Counted from the stretch's first letter, positions 25,019 to 33,988 are shown. The stretch: DNA of 64,000 nt from Tessaracoccus antarcticus (GCF_003688855.1 NZ_REFW01000002.1:791895-855894), one strand, 5' to 3'. The notes: generated by a model not told the origin, from the letters alone. Translations and numbers: made by a program.

Positions 25019-25780
25019 ATGACCTACACCCAACCCCTGGGGTATCGCCTGCCCGCGAGCCAGAGTCTGCCGTCGCTCAGTCGTGCCCTCGAGCGGTTCG
25101 GGTGGCCACTGTGGCGAACCGAGGTTCTCAGGGCCGTCTCCACGGTCTCCGCCGAACTGCTGGCCTCACACGGCGATCACGGTTCGGTCTACCGCAAGTG
25201 GTCCCACGACCAGATCAGTGAGTCCGATCTGGTGCTCAGCCATGTGAGCGACGGCAGCATTGTCTACAGGGCAGCAGAGTTCCTCGACATCGGCCACAGC
25301 CTCATGCACCGGATGTCCGCGCTTCCTCTGCCCGTGAAGCTCGACCTGCGGTGCCGCGCGCAGCTCATGGACGACCCGGGCGATCCCGAGCGTCAATGGA
25401 CCTACGTGCTGTTCGGCACAGAACACCAACGGCTTGAGGACGCCTTCCTGCAGCTGCGAGGCATCGAGGTGTACGCCCTCACCGTCGAGGACGACATCCT
25501 GCAGGACCACGAGTCGGATCCGCTCTGGAGCGCGCGCTCCGTCGTGTGGGATCGGGTGCTGGCGCCCTACACCCGCTCATCCCCGCTGTCGATCTCCGCC
25601 CCCGAGCCGCAGGTCACCTTCGACATCGGGGAGTCCCTGTACTACACCCACATGGACGACGAGTTTCAGGCGCAGGGTAAAACAACGGTGACTGCCGTCG
25701 TGAAAGAGGTGTCACGGATGTTGGGCGACCAAGCACCGGGTGACCTCCTGGAGCAGCTCACCGCACCGATCAAGAGCTGA
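25019..25780 (+). CDS. protein of unknown function, last gene of the glycan-type operon
   Basis: 253-residue soluble protein with no signal peptide or transmembrane segment and no recognised motif. A GGAG site lies ~11 bases before ATG 25019. It starts 24 bp after the toroid gene on the same strand and precedes a strong hairpin terminator, so it closes the operon. Content is unremarkable (Leu/Ser/Asp rich), with a possible helical N-terminal half (LSRALERFGWPLWRTEVLRAV). It may be a regulatory or scaffolding component of the pathway; no function is claimed. Confidence 0.7.
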   Translation: MTYTQPLGYRLPASQSLPSLSRALERFGWPLWRTEVLRAVSTVSAELLASHGDHGSVYRKWSHDQISESDLVLSHVSDGSIVYRAAEFLDIGHSLMHRMSALPLPVKLDLRCRAQLMDDPGDPERQWTYVLFGTEHQRLEDAFLQLRGIEVYALTVEDDILQDHESDPLWSARSVVWDRVLAPYTRSSPLSISAPEPQVTFDIGESLYYTHMDDEFQAQGKTTVTAVVKEVSRMLGDQAPGDLLEQLTAPIKS

Positions 25781-25826
25781 GCTCGATGGCCCGAACTGAC
25801 CGGGCCTGACCCCCAACACCCACGTG

Positions 25827-25856
25827 CGGCGGGTGGGGAGGCACCCCCACCCGCCG
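25827..25856. terminator. bidirectional hairpin terminator between convergent genes
   Basis: A perfect 12-bp stem, CGGCGGGTGGGG with CCCCACCCGCCG, and a 6-base loop sit between the stop of the + strand operon (25780) and the stop of the convergent nucleotidase (25868). The symmetric position supports use in both directions. Confidence 0.8.
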
Positions 25857-25867
25857 ACGCGCCGTCC

Positions 25868-27829
25868 TCAGAGGGAGGGGCGTCTCGCCAGAACCGACCT
25901 GGATCCGGCCAGCAACACCAGCATCAAGATGATCCCGACAGCAGCGTCCACTTCTCCGTCGGCGCCGGTGTGCGGCAAGCCCGGTGTGGGGCCGGTTCCG
26001 GGTGATGGGGTGGGCGTGGTCGAGGGTTCTTCGGCGGGCAGGGGGGCGGTGATGAGTCCCCAGTTCTTGACGAAGAAGTCAGCCGGATCGATGACGCCGC
26101 GCGCAGATGCCCACTCAATGAGGAGTTGGCGGATTTCTCGTTGCTCGTTGTACACGACCTTGGCGTCCGCGACGTGCGGGAACCCGCCGCCACCACTGGC
26201 CCGGTAGTTGTTGAGAGCCATCACGAAGGCGTCACCGTCGCCCACGGGTTTGCCGCCGGGGTAGGTCAGGCCCGTGATGCGTTTCCCGACGGGCTGGGAG
26301 ATGTCGATGGAGTAGTTGAGGCCCGAGAGGATGTCGTAGTTGTAGTCCGGCTCGTCCCCCGCGTTGGTCCCTACCTCGGGGTCGAACGTCGCACCCTCCT
26401 TGACCTGGTTGAAGTACTTCGCCGAGTACTCGAGGTAGTCGCGCAGCTGTGCACCGGTGAGCTCCACCGCCATGAGGGTGTTTTCGTAGATGTAGAGACC
26501 CGCGATGTCCCGGATGCTCACCTTGCCTTTCGGGAAGACAGCCGTGCGGGAGAAGGGCGCCGCGATGGAGACCAGCGTGGCGTCCCCCAGGTCCTTCCCC
26601 AGTGCGGCGGCGACGGTCTCTGTCTGCACCCGGTTGATGAAGTCGATGATGGGTGTGTCCTCGTAGCGTGAAGTCTCCGCCTTCAACTCGGCCACGGAAT
26701 CTGCCACCGGTCTGTTGACGTAGTCGATGGCCGCCTGGTGCTTGTCGGCCAGGAGGTCCTTGAGCGACTGGTCCTCCGACGAGATCTCGTAGCCGTACGT
26801 GGCAACGGCGTGCGGTGCATTGCCCTCACTCCAATCCACCATCCACCCCTGGCCATCGGTGTCTTGTACGAGCTTCACAGTGGTGCGGGTGATGCTGCGC
26901 GCCCAGTAGTACGGCTGTGTCAGCAGTACCTTCTCCCCAGCGACGTTGGTGATGATCGTCTCCGGGTCGTCCCGATGGGTGTGTCCGAACAGGATGTAGT
27001 CGATGCCCGGCACCTGGTGGGCGACATTGTTGATGGCGTTCTCGTACAGGGCCTGTTCGTCGTAGCCGTCGTCGGGGGCGTCCCCCTTGCCGCTGTGGGC
27101 GTTGATGACCACGACGTCGGCCTGCGCCGCGACGATGGGCACCCACTCCTTGGCTGTCTCCACGAGGTCGCGGAACTCCAGGATGCCGTCGACGTTCTGC
27201 TTGTCCCAGATCCGCACACCGGGGGTCACCAGGCCAATGACACCGACCTTCACGGTTGTGCCGTCGATGGTCCGTTCGATGATTTTGTACGGCTCGAGCC
27301 ACGGCTCGCCGGTGGCGACGTCGATGACGTTGGCCCCCAGGAGTGCAGGCCCGCCCTCGTCGGTGTGCAGGTCCCGCTGGTAGGCCTTCAGCATGTCCAG
27401 GCCGTAGTTGAACTCGTGGTTCCCGATACCCAGGGTGTCGTAGCCGATGTGACGGAAGGCCTGCGCCATCGGGTGCTCCTCCTCGCCGGACAGGACGGCC
27501 CGTCGCCCCTCCCCGAACCCGTAGTAGTAGGTGAGGGGCGTGCCCTGGATCACATCGCCGCTGTCCATGAGGACGACCGATTCGGGCCCCACTTCTTCAC
27601 GGACATCGTTCACATAGGACGACACCCTGGTCAGGCCCAGCACGTCGGCCTCCTTGCTGTACTCGGCGTTGGCGAAGTAGTCCCAGTTGTAGACGTGTCC
27701 GTGAACGTCGGTGGTGCCAAGGAGTGTCAGATCGATGCTGTCCGGCTCTGCATGTGCCGGACTGGTCAGGCCGGCCATCGCGGCAAGAGTCAACGCGGCG
27801 ACAGCAACACCTGCAAGAGGTCTGCGCAT
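25868..27829 (-). CDS. sortase-anchored 5'-nucleotidase / cyclic phosphodiesterase (UshA/CpdB family)
   Basis: 653 residues. An N-terminal Sec signal peptide ends near SPAHA. The calcineurin-like metallophosphatase domain has LLGTTDVHGHVYNWD, MDSGDVIQGTP, GNHEFNYG, NAHSGKG and FGHTHRD. The 5'-nucleotidase C-terminal substrate domain follows (YENTLMAVELTG, NNYRASGGGGFP). A Pro/Thr linker then leads to LPHTG (residues 618-622), a hydrophobic helix and a basic tail (ARRPSL), the classic cell-wall sorting signal. The enzyme should hydrolyse extracellular nucleotides or 2',3'-cyclic nucleotides for phosphate and nucleoside salvage while covalently fixed to the wall. Confidence 0.95.
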   Translation of the reverse strand: MRRPLAGVAVAALTLAAMAGLTSPAHAEPDSIDLTLLGTTDVHGHVYNWDYFANAEYSKEADVLGLTRVSSYVNDVREEVGPESVVLMDSGDVIQGTPLTYYYGFGEGRRAVLSGEEEHPMAQAFRHIGYDTLGIGNHEFNYGLDMLKAYQRDLHTDEGGPALLGANVIDVATGEPWLEPYKIIERTIDGTTVKVGVIGLVTPGVRIWDKQNVDGILEFRDLVETAKEWVPIVAAQADVVVINAHSGKGDAPDDGYDEQALYENAINNVAHQVPGIDYILFGHTHRDDPETIITNVAGEKVLLTQPYYWARSITRTTVKLVQDTDGQGWMVDWSEGNAPHAVATYGYEISSEDQSLKDLLADKHQAAIDYVNRPVADSVAELKAETSRYEDTPIIDFINRVQTETVAAALGKDLGDATLVSIAAPFSRTAVFPKGKVSIRDIAGLYIYENTLMAVELTGAQLRDYLEYSAKYFNQVKEGATFDPEVGTNAGDEPDYNYDILSGLNYSIDISQPVGKRITGLTYPGGKPVGDGDAFVMALNNYRASGGGGFPHVADAKVVYNEQREIRQLLIEWASARGVIDPADFFVKNWGLITAPLPAEEPSTTPTPSPGTGPTPGLPHTGADGEVDAAVGIILMLVLLAGSRSVLARRPSL

Positions 27830-27929
27830 GGGGAACCCTTCGGATCATCGGAGATTGCATCGCACCGGTTGCGACACTGCATCCAGTGCGCCTGACGCTA
27901 CGTTTTGTCCCAAGGGGCTGTCAACCGTT

Positions 27930-28211
27930 CTACTGGCTGTCTTTGCGCAGAAAGGAAACTGCGCCCTCCCCGAAGCGCTCAGCCATGGTGGCGTCGTGAT
28001 TCGGGAACAGGAATGGGTCCCTGGACGTGGTGCCACCGAGACCGGAATTCATGATCGACTCCCCCTGAAGATGTCGGTTCACCCTGGGTGGGAGGCTCTC
28101 CTGTTTCGCTGTCAGGATCCAGAAGTGGCCCTTGTTGCACGCTATGAGAATTTCGTCCTTCCCCGCAAAGATGCTGATTCTGCCGTCGTCCTGCGTGTGT
28201 TCCATGACCAT
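27930..28211 (-). CDS. small protein of unknown function (up to 93 aa)
   Basis: Open frame of 93 codons starting 21 bp after the upstream 135-aa membrane-protein gene on the same strand. Third-position G/C is about three quarters, similar to coding regions here. An internal ATG at 28052 has a strong AGGGGGAG site and would give a 40-residue product ending FLRKDSQ. No domain is recognised. It is either a 93- or 40-residue protein, and it could still be non-coding. Confidence 0.4.
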   Translation of the reverse strand: MVMEHTQDDGRISIFAGKDEILIACNKGHFWILTAKQESLPPRVNRHLQGESIMNSGLGGTTSRDPFLFPNHDATMAERFGEGAVSFLRKDSQ

Positions 28212-28232
28212 GCGATCGCCTGCCGTTTCAGT

Positions 28233-28640
28233 TCAGAGTCCAAAAGCCTCGGGGTATTTCGTTCGTGCGTGATTGAGCAACTCCGGCTCTCTCGACGTTG
28301 CGACCACCGCAGTCAACGCTGCCGTCGCCTGGTTTGCCTTCTCGTCCGCCTTGGCGGCCTTGTTTTCCGCACTGGCCTTGCCCTGCGCCCCGAACCAGTA
28401 GCCCAGTGCCGTCGCGGTGAGGGGCAGGACCACCAGGAGAATGTCCTTGGCTCGTTGATACTCGTCAACGACGGTGGTGCCAGCGGTGTCCCGTGTGGGT
28501 GCAGTGCCGATACGCATTGACACCTCGAACAGCCACCATGCAGCCAGCACCAGGAGAATCAGTGTCAGGACTGGCCGAAACCAATCAGTGACTCCGCGCT
28601 CAGGGACCGTTGACGCCGCCGTGTTGGGAGTGATTGTCAT
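28233..28640 (-). CDS. small membrane protein with C-terminal coiled coil
   Basis: 135-residue protein. It has two hydrophobic helices (PVLTLILLVLAAWWLFEV and ILLVVLPLTATALGYWFG) separated by ~25 polar residues. A charged Ala/Lys/Glu stretch (ASAENKAAKADEKANQATAA) follows and should form a coiled coil. No family is recognised. ATG 28640 starts the frame. It may form a unit with the small gene immediately downstream. Confidence 0.7.
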   Translation of the reverse strand: MTITPNTAASTVPERGVTDWFRPVLTLILLVLAAWWLFEVSMRIGTAPTRDTAGTTVVDEYQRAKDILLVVLPLTATALGYWFGAQGKASAENKAAKADEKANQATAALTAVVATSREPELLNHARTKYPEAFGL

Positions 28641-28797
28641 GGCTCATACTGGCAGCCACAAAAGAGAAATGTCAATGACATTTAATAGTGCTTCTGTCAC
28701 TGTCCTGGATGGAACTCGCAGGGTCTGGTGAGGGGCGGAGAACCGTCGTCTCTGCGACCTTGCTTGAGTGAACAATCGTCACCGGAGACAAGCCGTC

Positions 28798-29817
28798 TCA
28801 CCCCTCGGCTGACGGGTTCGTGGGCAGCTTGGTGCCCGCGAAACTGTGGTGGAATGTCCCGATCTCGTGGCCGCGGCGGTCGCCGAGACGTCCTGCCAGC
28901 ACCTGCCCGACAATCACCTCGAGGATGCTGGTCACCAGGGGTGACGCCACGGGCAGTGTGATCCCGATACTGCCGGGGACCGGGGCGGTGCTGATGTGCA
29001 GGACCGGAACCCCGTCCCCGACCATCACCTGGACGAGCTCGACCGCGCGGCCCCCGCCGAAGACCACACAACACGACGCACCCGGTAACGCCTCCGCGGG
29101 TCCGTGCAGGTACTGGTCGGTCTGGAAGCAGGCCGACGGCAGGCGGCCGGCTTCGCGTACCAGCAGCGCGGTCTCCCCTGCCGAGGCGAAGGACGAGCCT
29201 GCGCCGACGCACTCCACGGAGCCCGGCGAGGTCGTGGCATAGTGCCGGGAGAGGAGCCCATCCACTGCTGCCATCACGCTGGGCACCCACTCCCCCACCC
29301 GTCGGGGCGCCGACTCGAGCTCGTCGGCAAGACCGGCCAGGCCGAGCGACTCACCGACCAACGCAAGAGCGACAAGCGTGGAGGTGTAGCCGGAGACATA
29401 TACGCCCGCGTCGGACACTGAACCCAGCGGAACCACGGTGTCGGCCACCGCTACGACCGGGGAGCCGGCAACGTTGGTGATCACGATCCGATGCCCAGCG
29501 CAGCGTGCGAGGGCCTCGATGGTTTCGGGGCTCCGTCCGGACTCACTGATGCCGATTGCCAGCGCCGCGGGCGAGAAGGAGAGTCCGCGCCAGTCGGCCG
29601 CCGGCCAGTTGAGTACTACCCTGTCGCGGCGCCGAGCCTCGTGGACGAGGAACTCAGCAGCCCACGTCGAAGCCCCCATGGCGAACACGGCAAGCACCTC
29701 CCCTGCTCGCCATGGCGGCAATGCGGCCCCCGCCAGCGCCTGCTTCACCGCCGTGGTTGTCCCAGCCAAGCTCTGGGGCTGGTCGCGAAGGGTATTCCAG
29801 TAGTCGGCGCGGTCCAT
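28798..29817 (-). CDS. SIS-domain sugar isomerase/deaminase-like protein
   Basis: 339 residues with two SIS domains arranged as in the isomerase half of GlmS and in AgaS/FrlB-type enzymes. GMGAS-like FAMGASTWAAEFLVHEA and GISESGRSPETIEAL form the first phosphosugar site; CVGAGSSFASAGETALLVREA and QTDQYLHGPAEAL form the second. These enzymes isomerise, deaminate or deglycate phosphorylated (amino)sugars. As the last gene of the kinase-binding protein-permease operon it most likely acts on the imported and phosphorylated sugar. It follows the permease gene by only 3 bp. Confidence 0.88.
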   Translation of the reverse strand: MDRADYWNTLRDQPQSLAGTTTAVKQALAGAALPPWRAGEVLAVFAMGASTWAAEFLVHEARRRDRVVLNWPAADWRGLSFSPAALAIGISESGRSPETIEALARCAGHRIVITNVAGSPVVAVADTVVPLGSVSDAGVYVSGYTSTLVALALVGESLGLAGLADELESAPRRVGEWVPSVMAAVDGLLSRHYATTSPGSVECVGAGSSFASAGETALLVREAGRLPSACFQTDQYLHGPAEALPGASCCVVFGGGRAVELVQVMVGDGVPVLHISTAPVPGSIGITLPVASPLVTSILEVIVGQVLAGRLGDRRGHEIGTFHHSFAGTKLPTNPSAEG

Positions 29818-29820
29818 TGT

Positions 29821-30672
29821 CTACCCCTTGATTGCTCCTGCGGACATGCCGCTGACGATGTTGCGCTGGAAGGCGAGTGCAATCAGGATCGGTGGCAGCG
29901 CGGCGACGAGGCCGCCCGCGGCAACGAGCCCGAAGTCGGTGGTGTAGCGGCCCGAGAACTCCGCGATGGCCACCGGGAGTGTCTTCGCAGCGTAGGTCGA
30001 GGTGAAGACCAGCGCGTAGAGGAATTCGTCCCAGGCCAGGAAGAAGGCAAACATCACGGCGGTGATGATCCCGGGCCTGGCGGTGGGCAGGACCACCCAC
30101 CACAGTGCCCCCATCCGGGTGCAGCCATCGACGCGGGCCGCATCCTCCAATTCCTCGGGCACGGTGAGGAAATAGTTGGAGAGGATCCACAGCGTGAAGG
30201 GCACCACCAGCGCCAGGTCCACCAGGATGAGGCCGAACCGGTTGTCCAGCAGTCGGAGCTGGTTGAGGATGAAGTACAGCGGGATCAGCAGGGCGATCTG
30301 GGGCAGCATGTAGGTGCCGAGGAAGACGAGCAGGGTGAGCCTGCGTCCGCGGAACCGCAGGCGGGCAAAGGCGTAGGCCCCGAAGATACTCACTACCATC
30401 GCAATCGCCACCGTCACCGAAGCCACCACCAGGGAGTTGGCGATGGCTTCGAGAAATCCTCCACCCACGCCGTTCACTCCCCCAGGTGTGAGGATGGCGA
30501 TGTAGCGGGTCAGGTCCGTTTCCTGGGGTAGCCAGCGCAGCGGCCTGTCCAGCAGTGAGCGGGCCGGCGTCACCGAGGCGATCGCCGTCCAGAACACGGG
30601 AAGCAGGTAGAGGACCGCAACAACCACGGCTGTCACGTGCAGGGCGATCAACTGGCGTCGGGTGGGCCTCAC
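29821..30672 (-). CDS. ABC sugar-importer permease (MalG type)
   Basis: 283-residue inner-membrane permease with six predicted helices. The cytoplasmic EAA loop that contacts the ATPase reads EELEDAARVDGCTRMGALWWVVLP. It belongs to the carbohydrate uptake transporter-1 class and pairs with the upstream permease. The GTG start at 30672 overlaps the preceding stop (GTGA), so the two permeases are translationally coupled. No ATPase gene is in the operon; a shared MsiK-like ATPase elsewhere is expected in actinomycetes. Confidence 0.92.
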   Translation of the reverse strand: MRPTRRQLIALHVTAVVVAVLYLLPVFWTAIASVTPARSLLDRPLRWLPQETDLTRYIAILTPGGVNGVGGGFLEAIANSLVVASVTVAIAMVVSIFGAYAFARLRFRGRRLTLLVFLGTYMLPQIALLIPLYFILNQLRLLDNRFGLILVDLALVVPFTLWILSNYFLTVPEELEDAARVDGCTRMGALWWVVLPTARPGIITAVMFAFFLAWDEFLYALVFTSTYAAKTLPVAIAEFSGRYTTDFGLVAAGGLVAALPPILIALAFQRNIVSGMSAGAIKG

Positions 30673-31598
30673 AGCAGGCTCATATCGGACGTGCGAATCA
30701 ATCGCAGGTAGGTCAGGCAGAGAACGGCGATCGCCAGCACGATGAGCATTGCCATCGCTGAGCCCATGCCGAAGTTCTGGTCGGAGAACGCTGTGACGTA
30801 GGTGTAGTAGGAGATCACTGCGGTGCCGTTGGCAGGGCCGCCCCGGGTCATGGCGTAGATGATGTCGAAGACCTTGAACGCCTCGACGGTGCGCAGCACC
30901 ACCACGATGCTGATCGCGGGCACCAGCAACGGCAGGGTGATGGCGCGGAACCGTTTCCACCAGCCGAGGCCGTCGACAGCCGCTGCCTCATAGATCTCGT
31001 GGGGAATCCCCGTCAGGCCGGCCAACAGGAAGAACGCAACAAGCGGGGTGGTCTTCCACGCATCCGCGAGGATGACCAGGTTCATCGCCTGCCACGGCTC
31101 GCTGAGCCAGGGCACGTAGTCATGGATCACGCCCAGTTGGGTGAGCAGGGCGTTGAGCGCGCCGTACTGGGCGTTGAAGATTCCCCGCCACATGGCGGCG
31201 TTGACGATGGTCGGGATGGCCCACGGGATCACAATGAGGGTGCGGAAGAGCCACCGCGCCCGCAATGGCGCGTTCAGCAGCAGTGCCAAGGCCAAGCCGA
31301 AGACCAATTCGACAGCCAGCGAAACCACGGTGAAGTAGAAGGTTCGGCCCAGCGAAGCCCACACCGACGGTGACTGCAGCATCCCGATGTAATTGCCCAG
31401 ACCGATGAAGGCGGGGGCCGGGTCAAGTGCCGAACGCACGTCGAACAGCGAAACCAGCACCGTGCGGTAGAGCGGGAAGAGCACCACACCGAAGACCGTC
31501 AGGATCGCCGGGGCCAGCAACAGCCACGCAAACCGGGTCTGCACCCGGCTCGTGGAGCTGCGCCGACGTCTCGGCGTCCTGACGGCATCAGTGCTCAT
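30669..31598 (-). CDS. ABC sugar-importer permease (MalF type)
   Basis: 309-residue permease with a basic cytoplasmic N-terminus and six transmembrane helices. The EAA loop appears as HEIYEAAAVDGLGWWKRFRAITLP. GNYIGML and a long periplasmic-side loop are typical of the CUT1 family. It starts 4 bp after the binding-protein gene and is coupled to the next permease by GTGA. The imported sugar is inferred to be an amino sugar or its oligomer from the neighbouring kinase and SIS protein. Confidence 0.92.
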   Translation of the reverse strand: MSTDAVRTPRRRRSSTSRVQTRFAWLLLAPAILTVFGVVLFPLYRTVLVSLFDVRSALDPAPAFIGLGNYIGMLQSPSVWASLGRTFYFTVVSLAVELVFGLALALLLNAPLRARWLFRTLIVIPWAIPTIVNAAMWRGIFNAQYGALNALLTQLGVIHDYVPWLSEPWQAMNLVILADAWKTTPLVAFFLLAGLTGIPHEIYEAAAVDGLGWWKRFRAITLPLLVPAISIVVVLRTVEAFKVFDIIYAMTRGGPANGTAVISYYTYVTAFSDQNFGMGSAMAMLIVLAIAVLCLTYLRLIRTSDMSLL

Positions 31599-31602
31599 GC
31601 AA

Positions 31603-32910
31603 TCACCCTGCGAGGCTCTGGTTGCCCTGGGTCACGGCATCGTCGAGAGCGGTCTTGACCGGCTTGATGCCCAACAGGGCATTCTGGATTTCCACCTGCA
31701 GGATGCTGGAAACCTTGTTGTAGTTCACCACCTGTGGCCTCAGGATTGACTCGGCGTAGGCAACCTTGCAGGCCTTGAACACCTCGGGATTGATCTTCAC
31801 CACGTCAGGGTTGGAGTAACTGGATATCCAGTTGGGCATGGCCGACTCCGCCAACGGGTCCTGCACCCCCTGGCTCGTGGCGAACTCGATCAGCTTCCAG
31901 GCCGCGTCAGGGTTTTTCGAGCCGACGGTGATCGCGAAAGCCATGGCGCCATTGACGCCTGGCCTCATGTTGTCGGCGCCCGTGGGCGTCGCACTGACGC
32001 CGCACTTGCCGACGACCTTGGACGCCTTCTCGTCGTTCAGATCCCGGAACGCGGACTCCCAGTTCAACCCGAAAGCGGTGTCACCACTCTGCATGGCCTT
32101 GATCACGTCGTCCTCCAGGAAGGTCGGCGAACCCGGGGCCGACGTGCCGTCCTTGAGCGAATCCACCATCAGCTGGAGGGTCTGCTGACCCGGCGTGTCG
32201 TTGAAGATCAGCTTCCCGGACGCGTCGGTGAAGGCGCCACCGAAGGAACCGAGCAACTGCGCGAAGTCGCAGACCACGGCTTCGGCCTGCGACCAGCTCC
32301 ACGCGATCGGGTTCTTGCTGACGCCCTTCTCCATCATCGTCCGTGCTGCTTTCATCACTCCTTCCCACGTGGTGATGTCATCCTCGGTGACCCCCGCCTT
32401 CGCCATGAGGTCCTTGTTGTAGTAGAAGAGCTTGGTGGAAGGGAACGCGGGTGCGCCGTAGAACTGCTCCTTGTAGAGGGCAGCCTGCAGAGCGCCGCCC
32501 TGCATGTCTGTTTTCCAACTGCTGGGGACGCGGTCGGTGACGTCGGCAATCATCTTCTTCTCGGCGAACTCCGGCGGCCAGATGACATCCATATGGATCA
32601 CGTCGTAGGTGCCTGCAGCCGCCGAGGTGACGATCTTGTCGTGCAGCGCCTCGTAGGCCACGAAGGTGGGGTTGACGGTGATCTCCGGGTTGGCGGTGGT
32701 GAATTTGCTGATCACTGTGGCCCAGTCCTCCTCGGTCCACCCGGCCTGCTTCATCAGGAGGATGTTGACGGTGCCGGTGGGCACACCCCCGGTACCGGCG
32801 CTCGTGGGGCCTGCTGCGGGATCGGAGGCTCCCGTGACGGAGCAGCCTGCGGCCCCAGCCGCAACCAAGGCACCTCCGGTGAACATCAATGCCCGTCTTG
32901 TCAGAATCAT
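31603..32910 (-). CDS. ABC sugar-importer substrate-binding lipoprotein
   Basis: 435-residue extracellular binding protein. A Tat-like twin-arginine start (MILTRRALMF) and a hydrophobic stretch are followed by the lipobox AAGC with the lipidated Cys at about residue 23. The mature part has family 1 solute-binding features such as EEDWATVISKFTTANPEI and FPSTKLFYYNKDLMAKAGV. It captures the sugar outside the membrane for the two downstream permeases. Its ATG overlaps the kinase stop (ATGA). Confidence 0.93.
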   Translation of the reverse strand: MILTRRALMFTGGALVAAGAAGCSVTGASDPAAGPTSAGTGGVPTGTVNILLMKQAGWTEEDWATVISKFTTANPEITVNPTFVAYEALHDKIVTSAAAGTYDVIHMDVIWPPEFAEKKMIADVTDRVPSSWKTDMQGGALQAALYKEQFYGAPAFPSTKLFYYNKDLMAKAGVTEDDITTWEGVMKAARTMMEKGVSKNPIAWSWSQAEAVVCDFAQLLGSFGGAFTDASGKLIFNDTPGQQTLQLMVDSLKDGTSAPGSPTFLEDDVIKAMQSGDTAFGLNWESAFRDLNDEKASKVVGKCGVSATPTGADNMRPGVNGAMAFAITVGSKNPDAAWKLIEFATSQGVQDPLAESAMPNWISSYSNPDVVKINPEVFKACKVAYAESILRPQVVNYNKVSSILQVEIQNALLGIKPVKTALDDAVTQGNQSLAG

Positions 32911-33911
32911 GATCGGCTCCCTTCGATGTGCGCGCGAGACCGCGCGACTGGTGGTGATGACTCCGCCGTCACGTTGGCGGAATGGGAAAGCTGGCTGAGA
33001 AGGGCGAGTTCCTGTCGGGCCAGCAACACGGCGCCGCCGACCGGCGGATCAGTGAGCAGCACCACCGGCAGCCTGGGATGGAGCTGATGGACGCCAACGC
33101 GGATGGCCTCGGCGAGCCGTGGCTGCGCAGTCACCACGCCCCCGGCAAGCACCACGGCGCCGGGGTTCTGTCCGCCTGCGATGTGCAGCTCCACCAGTTC
33201 GACGAGTTCGGAGGCGTGACGCTGGATGACGGTTGCGGCCAACGGTGATCCGGCGTCTGCGGCTGCGAACACGGCTGGCGCCAGACGTCCCCAGTCAGTG
33301 ATCGAGTGTCGGCGCTGGAACTCGGCGGCAAGGTCCTCCTCCGGCTCCGCGGACGGGGGCAGCCCCAACATGTTGCTGAGGTGGGTCAACGCGATCCGGT
33401 CGGGTCGGCCGCGGTCCCACTCGCGCAAGAGGTCGCGGACAAGGTCGCGCACCAGGGCTGGCGCGCTGCCCTCGTCGCCGACCAGGTATCCGTGGCCGCC
33501 CAGTCGCACTTCGACCCCGAGGTCGTCCATGGCGAGCACGATGGAGCCGGTGCCGGCGATGACGCTGATCACCGCCCCGGGGTAGCCAGCCGCTGGGCCG
33601 ACGAGCCCCGCGTCGTTGAGTACTCGCACCGGGCCCATGGACAGTCTCCCCAGCTCCGTGGCAAGGTCGTCGGCGACCCGATCCGAGTCGATCCCGTGGG
33701 CGCCCACCACCAGTGCCGACCCGACCACCCGGTCCCCGCCCAGCTCGCGCATCAGAGCCGCGGCGTTGACGGAGCATTCGATCGCAGAACCGGGAGACCA
33801 CCACTGTGATGTGGGAATCACGTAGTCGGCGAGGCGATCCGGGCCGCACTCGACCCGCACGTGGGTTTTGGTTCCTCCCACATCGACGCCGATGACTTTC
33901 CCCGGTTGCAC
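32907..33911 (-). CDS. N-acetylglucosamine kinase-like sugar kinase (BadF/BcrA ATPase fold)
   Basis: 334-residue ASKHA-fold kinase. It begins IGVDVGGTKTHVRVE (phosphate-1 loop), followed by VISVIAGTGSIVLAM (phosphate-2), GGHGYLVGDEGSAP (a signature of eukaryote-type GlcNAc kinases and their bacterial relatives) and VVLAGGVV (adenosine motif). It likely phosphorylates the sugar imported by the operon. GTG 33911 has AGGAGAT close upstream. First gene of the kinase-binding protein-permease-permease-SIS operon. The GlcNAc/GlcN specificity is inferred from the GDEGS motif and context. Confidence 0.85.
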   Translation of the reverse strand: MQPGKVIGVDVGGTKTHVRVECGPDRLADYVIPTSQWWSPGSAIECSVNAAALMRELGGDRVVGSALVVGAHGIDSDRVADDLATELGRLSMGPVRVLNDAGLVGPAAGYPGAVISVIAGTGSIVLAMDDLGVEVRLGGHGYLVGDEGSAPALVRDLVRDLLREWDRGRPDRIALTHLSNMLGLPPSAEPEEDLAAEFQRRHSITDWGRLAPAVFAAADAGSPLAATVIQRHASELVELVELHIAGGQNPGAVVLAGGVVTAQPRLAEAIRVGVHQLHPRLPVVLLTDPPVGGAVLLARQELALLSQLSHSANVTAESSPPVARSRAHIEGSRS

Positions 33912-33988
33912 GCTATCTCCTGATGATATTGAGGATTCCCTCACCGTAGTCGTGGCGCGTCTCCAAGGAGTGGTTGTTGTCGAAGCGC

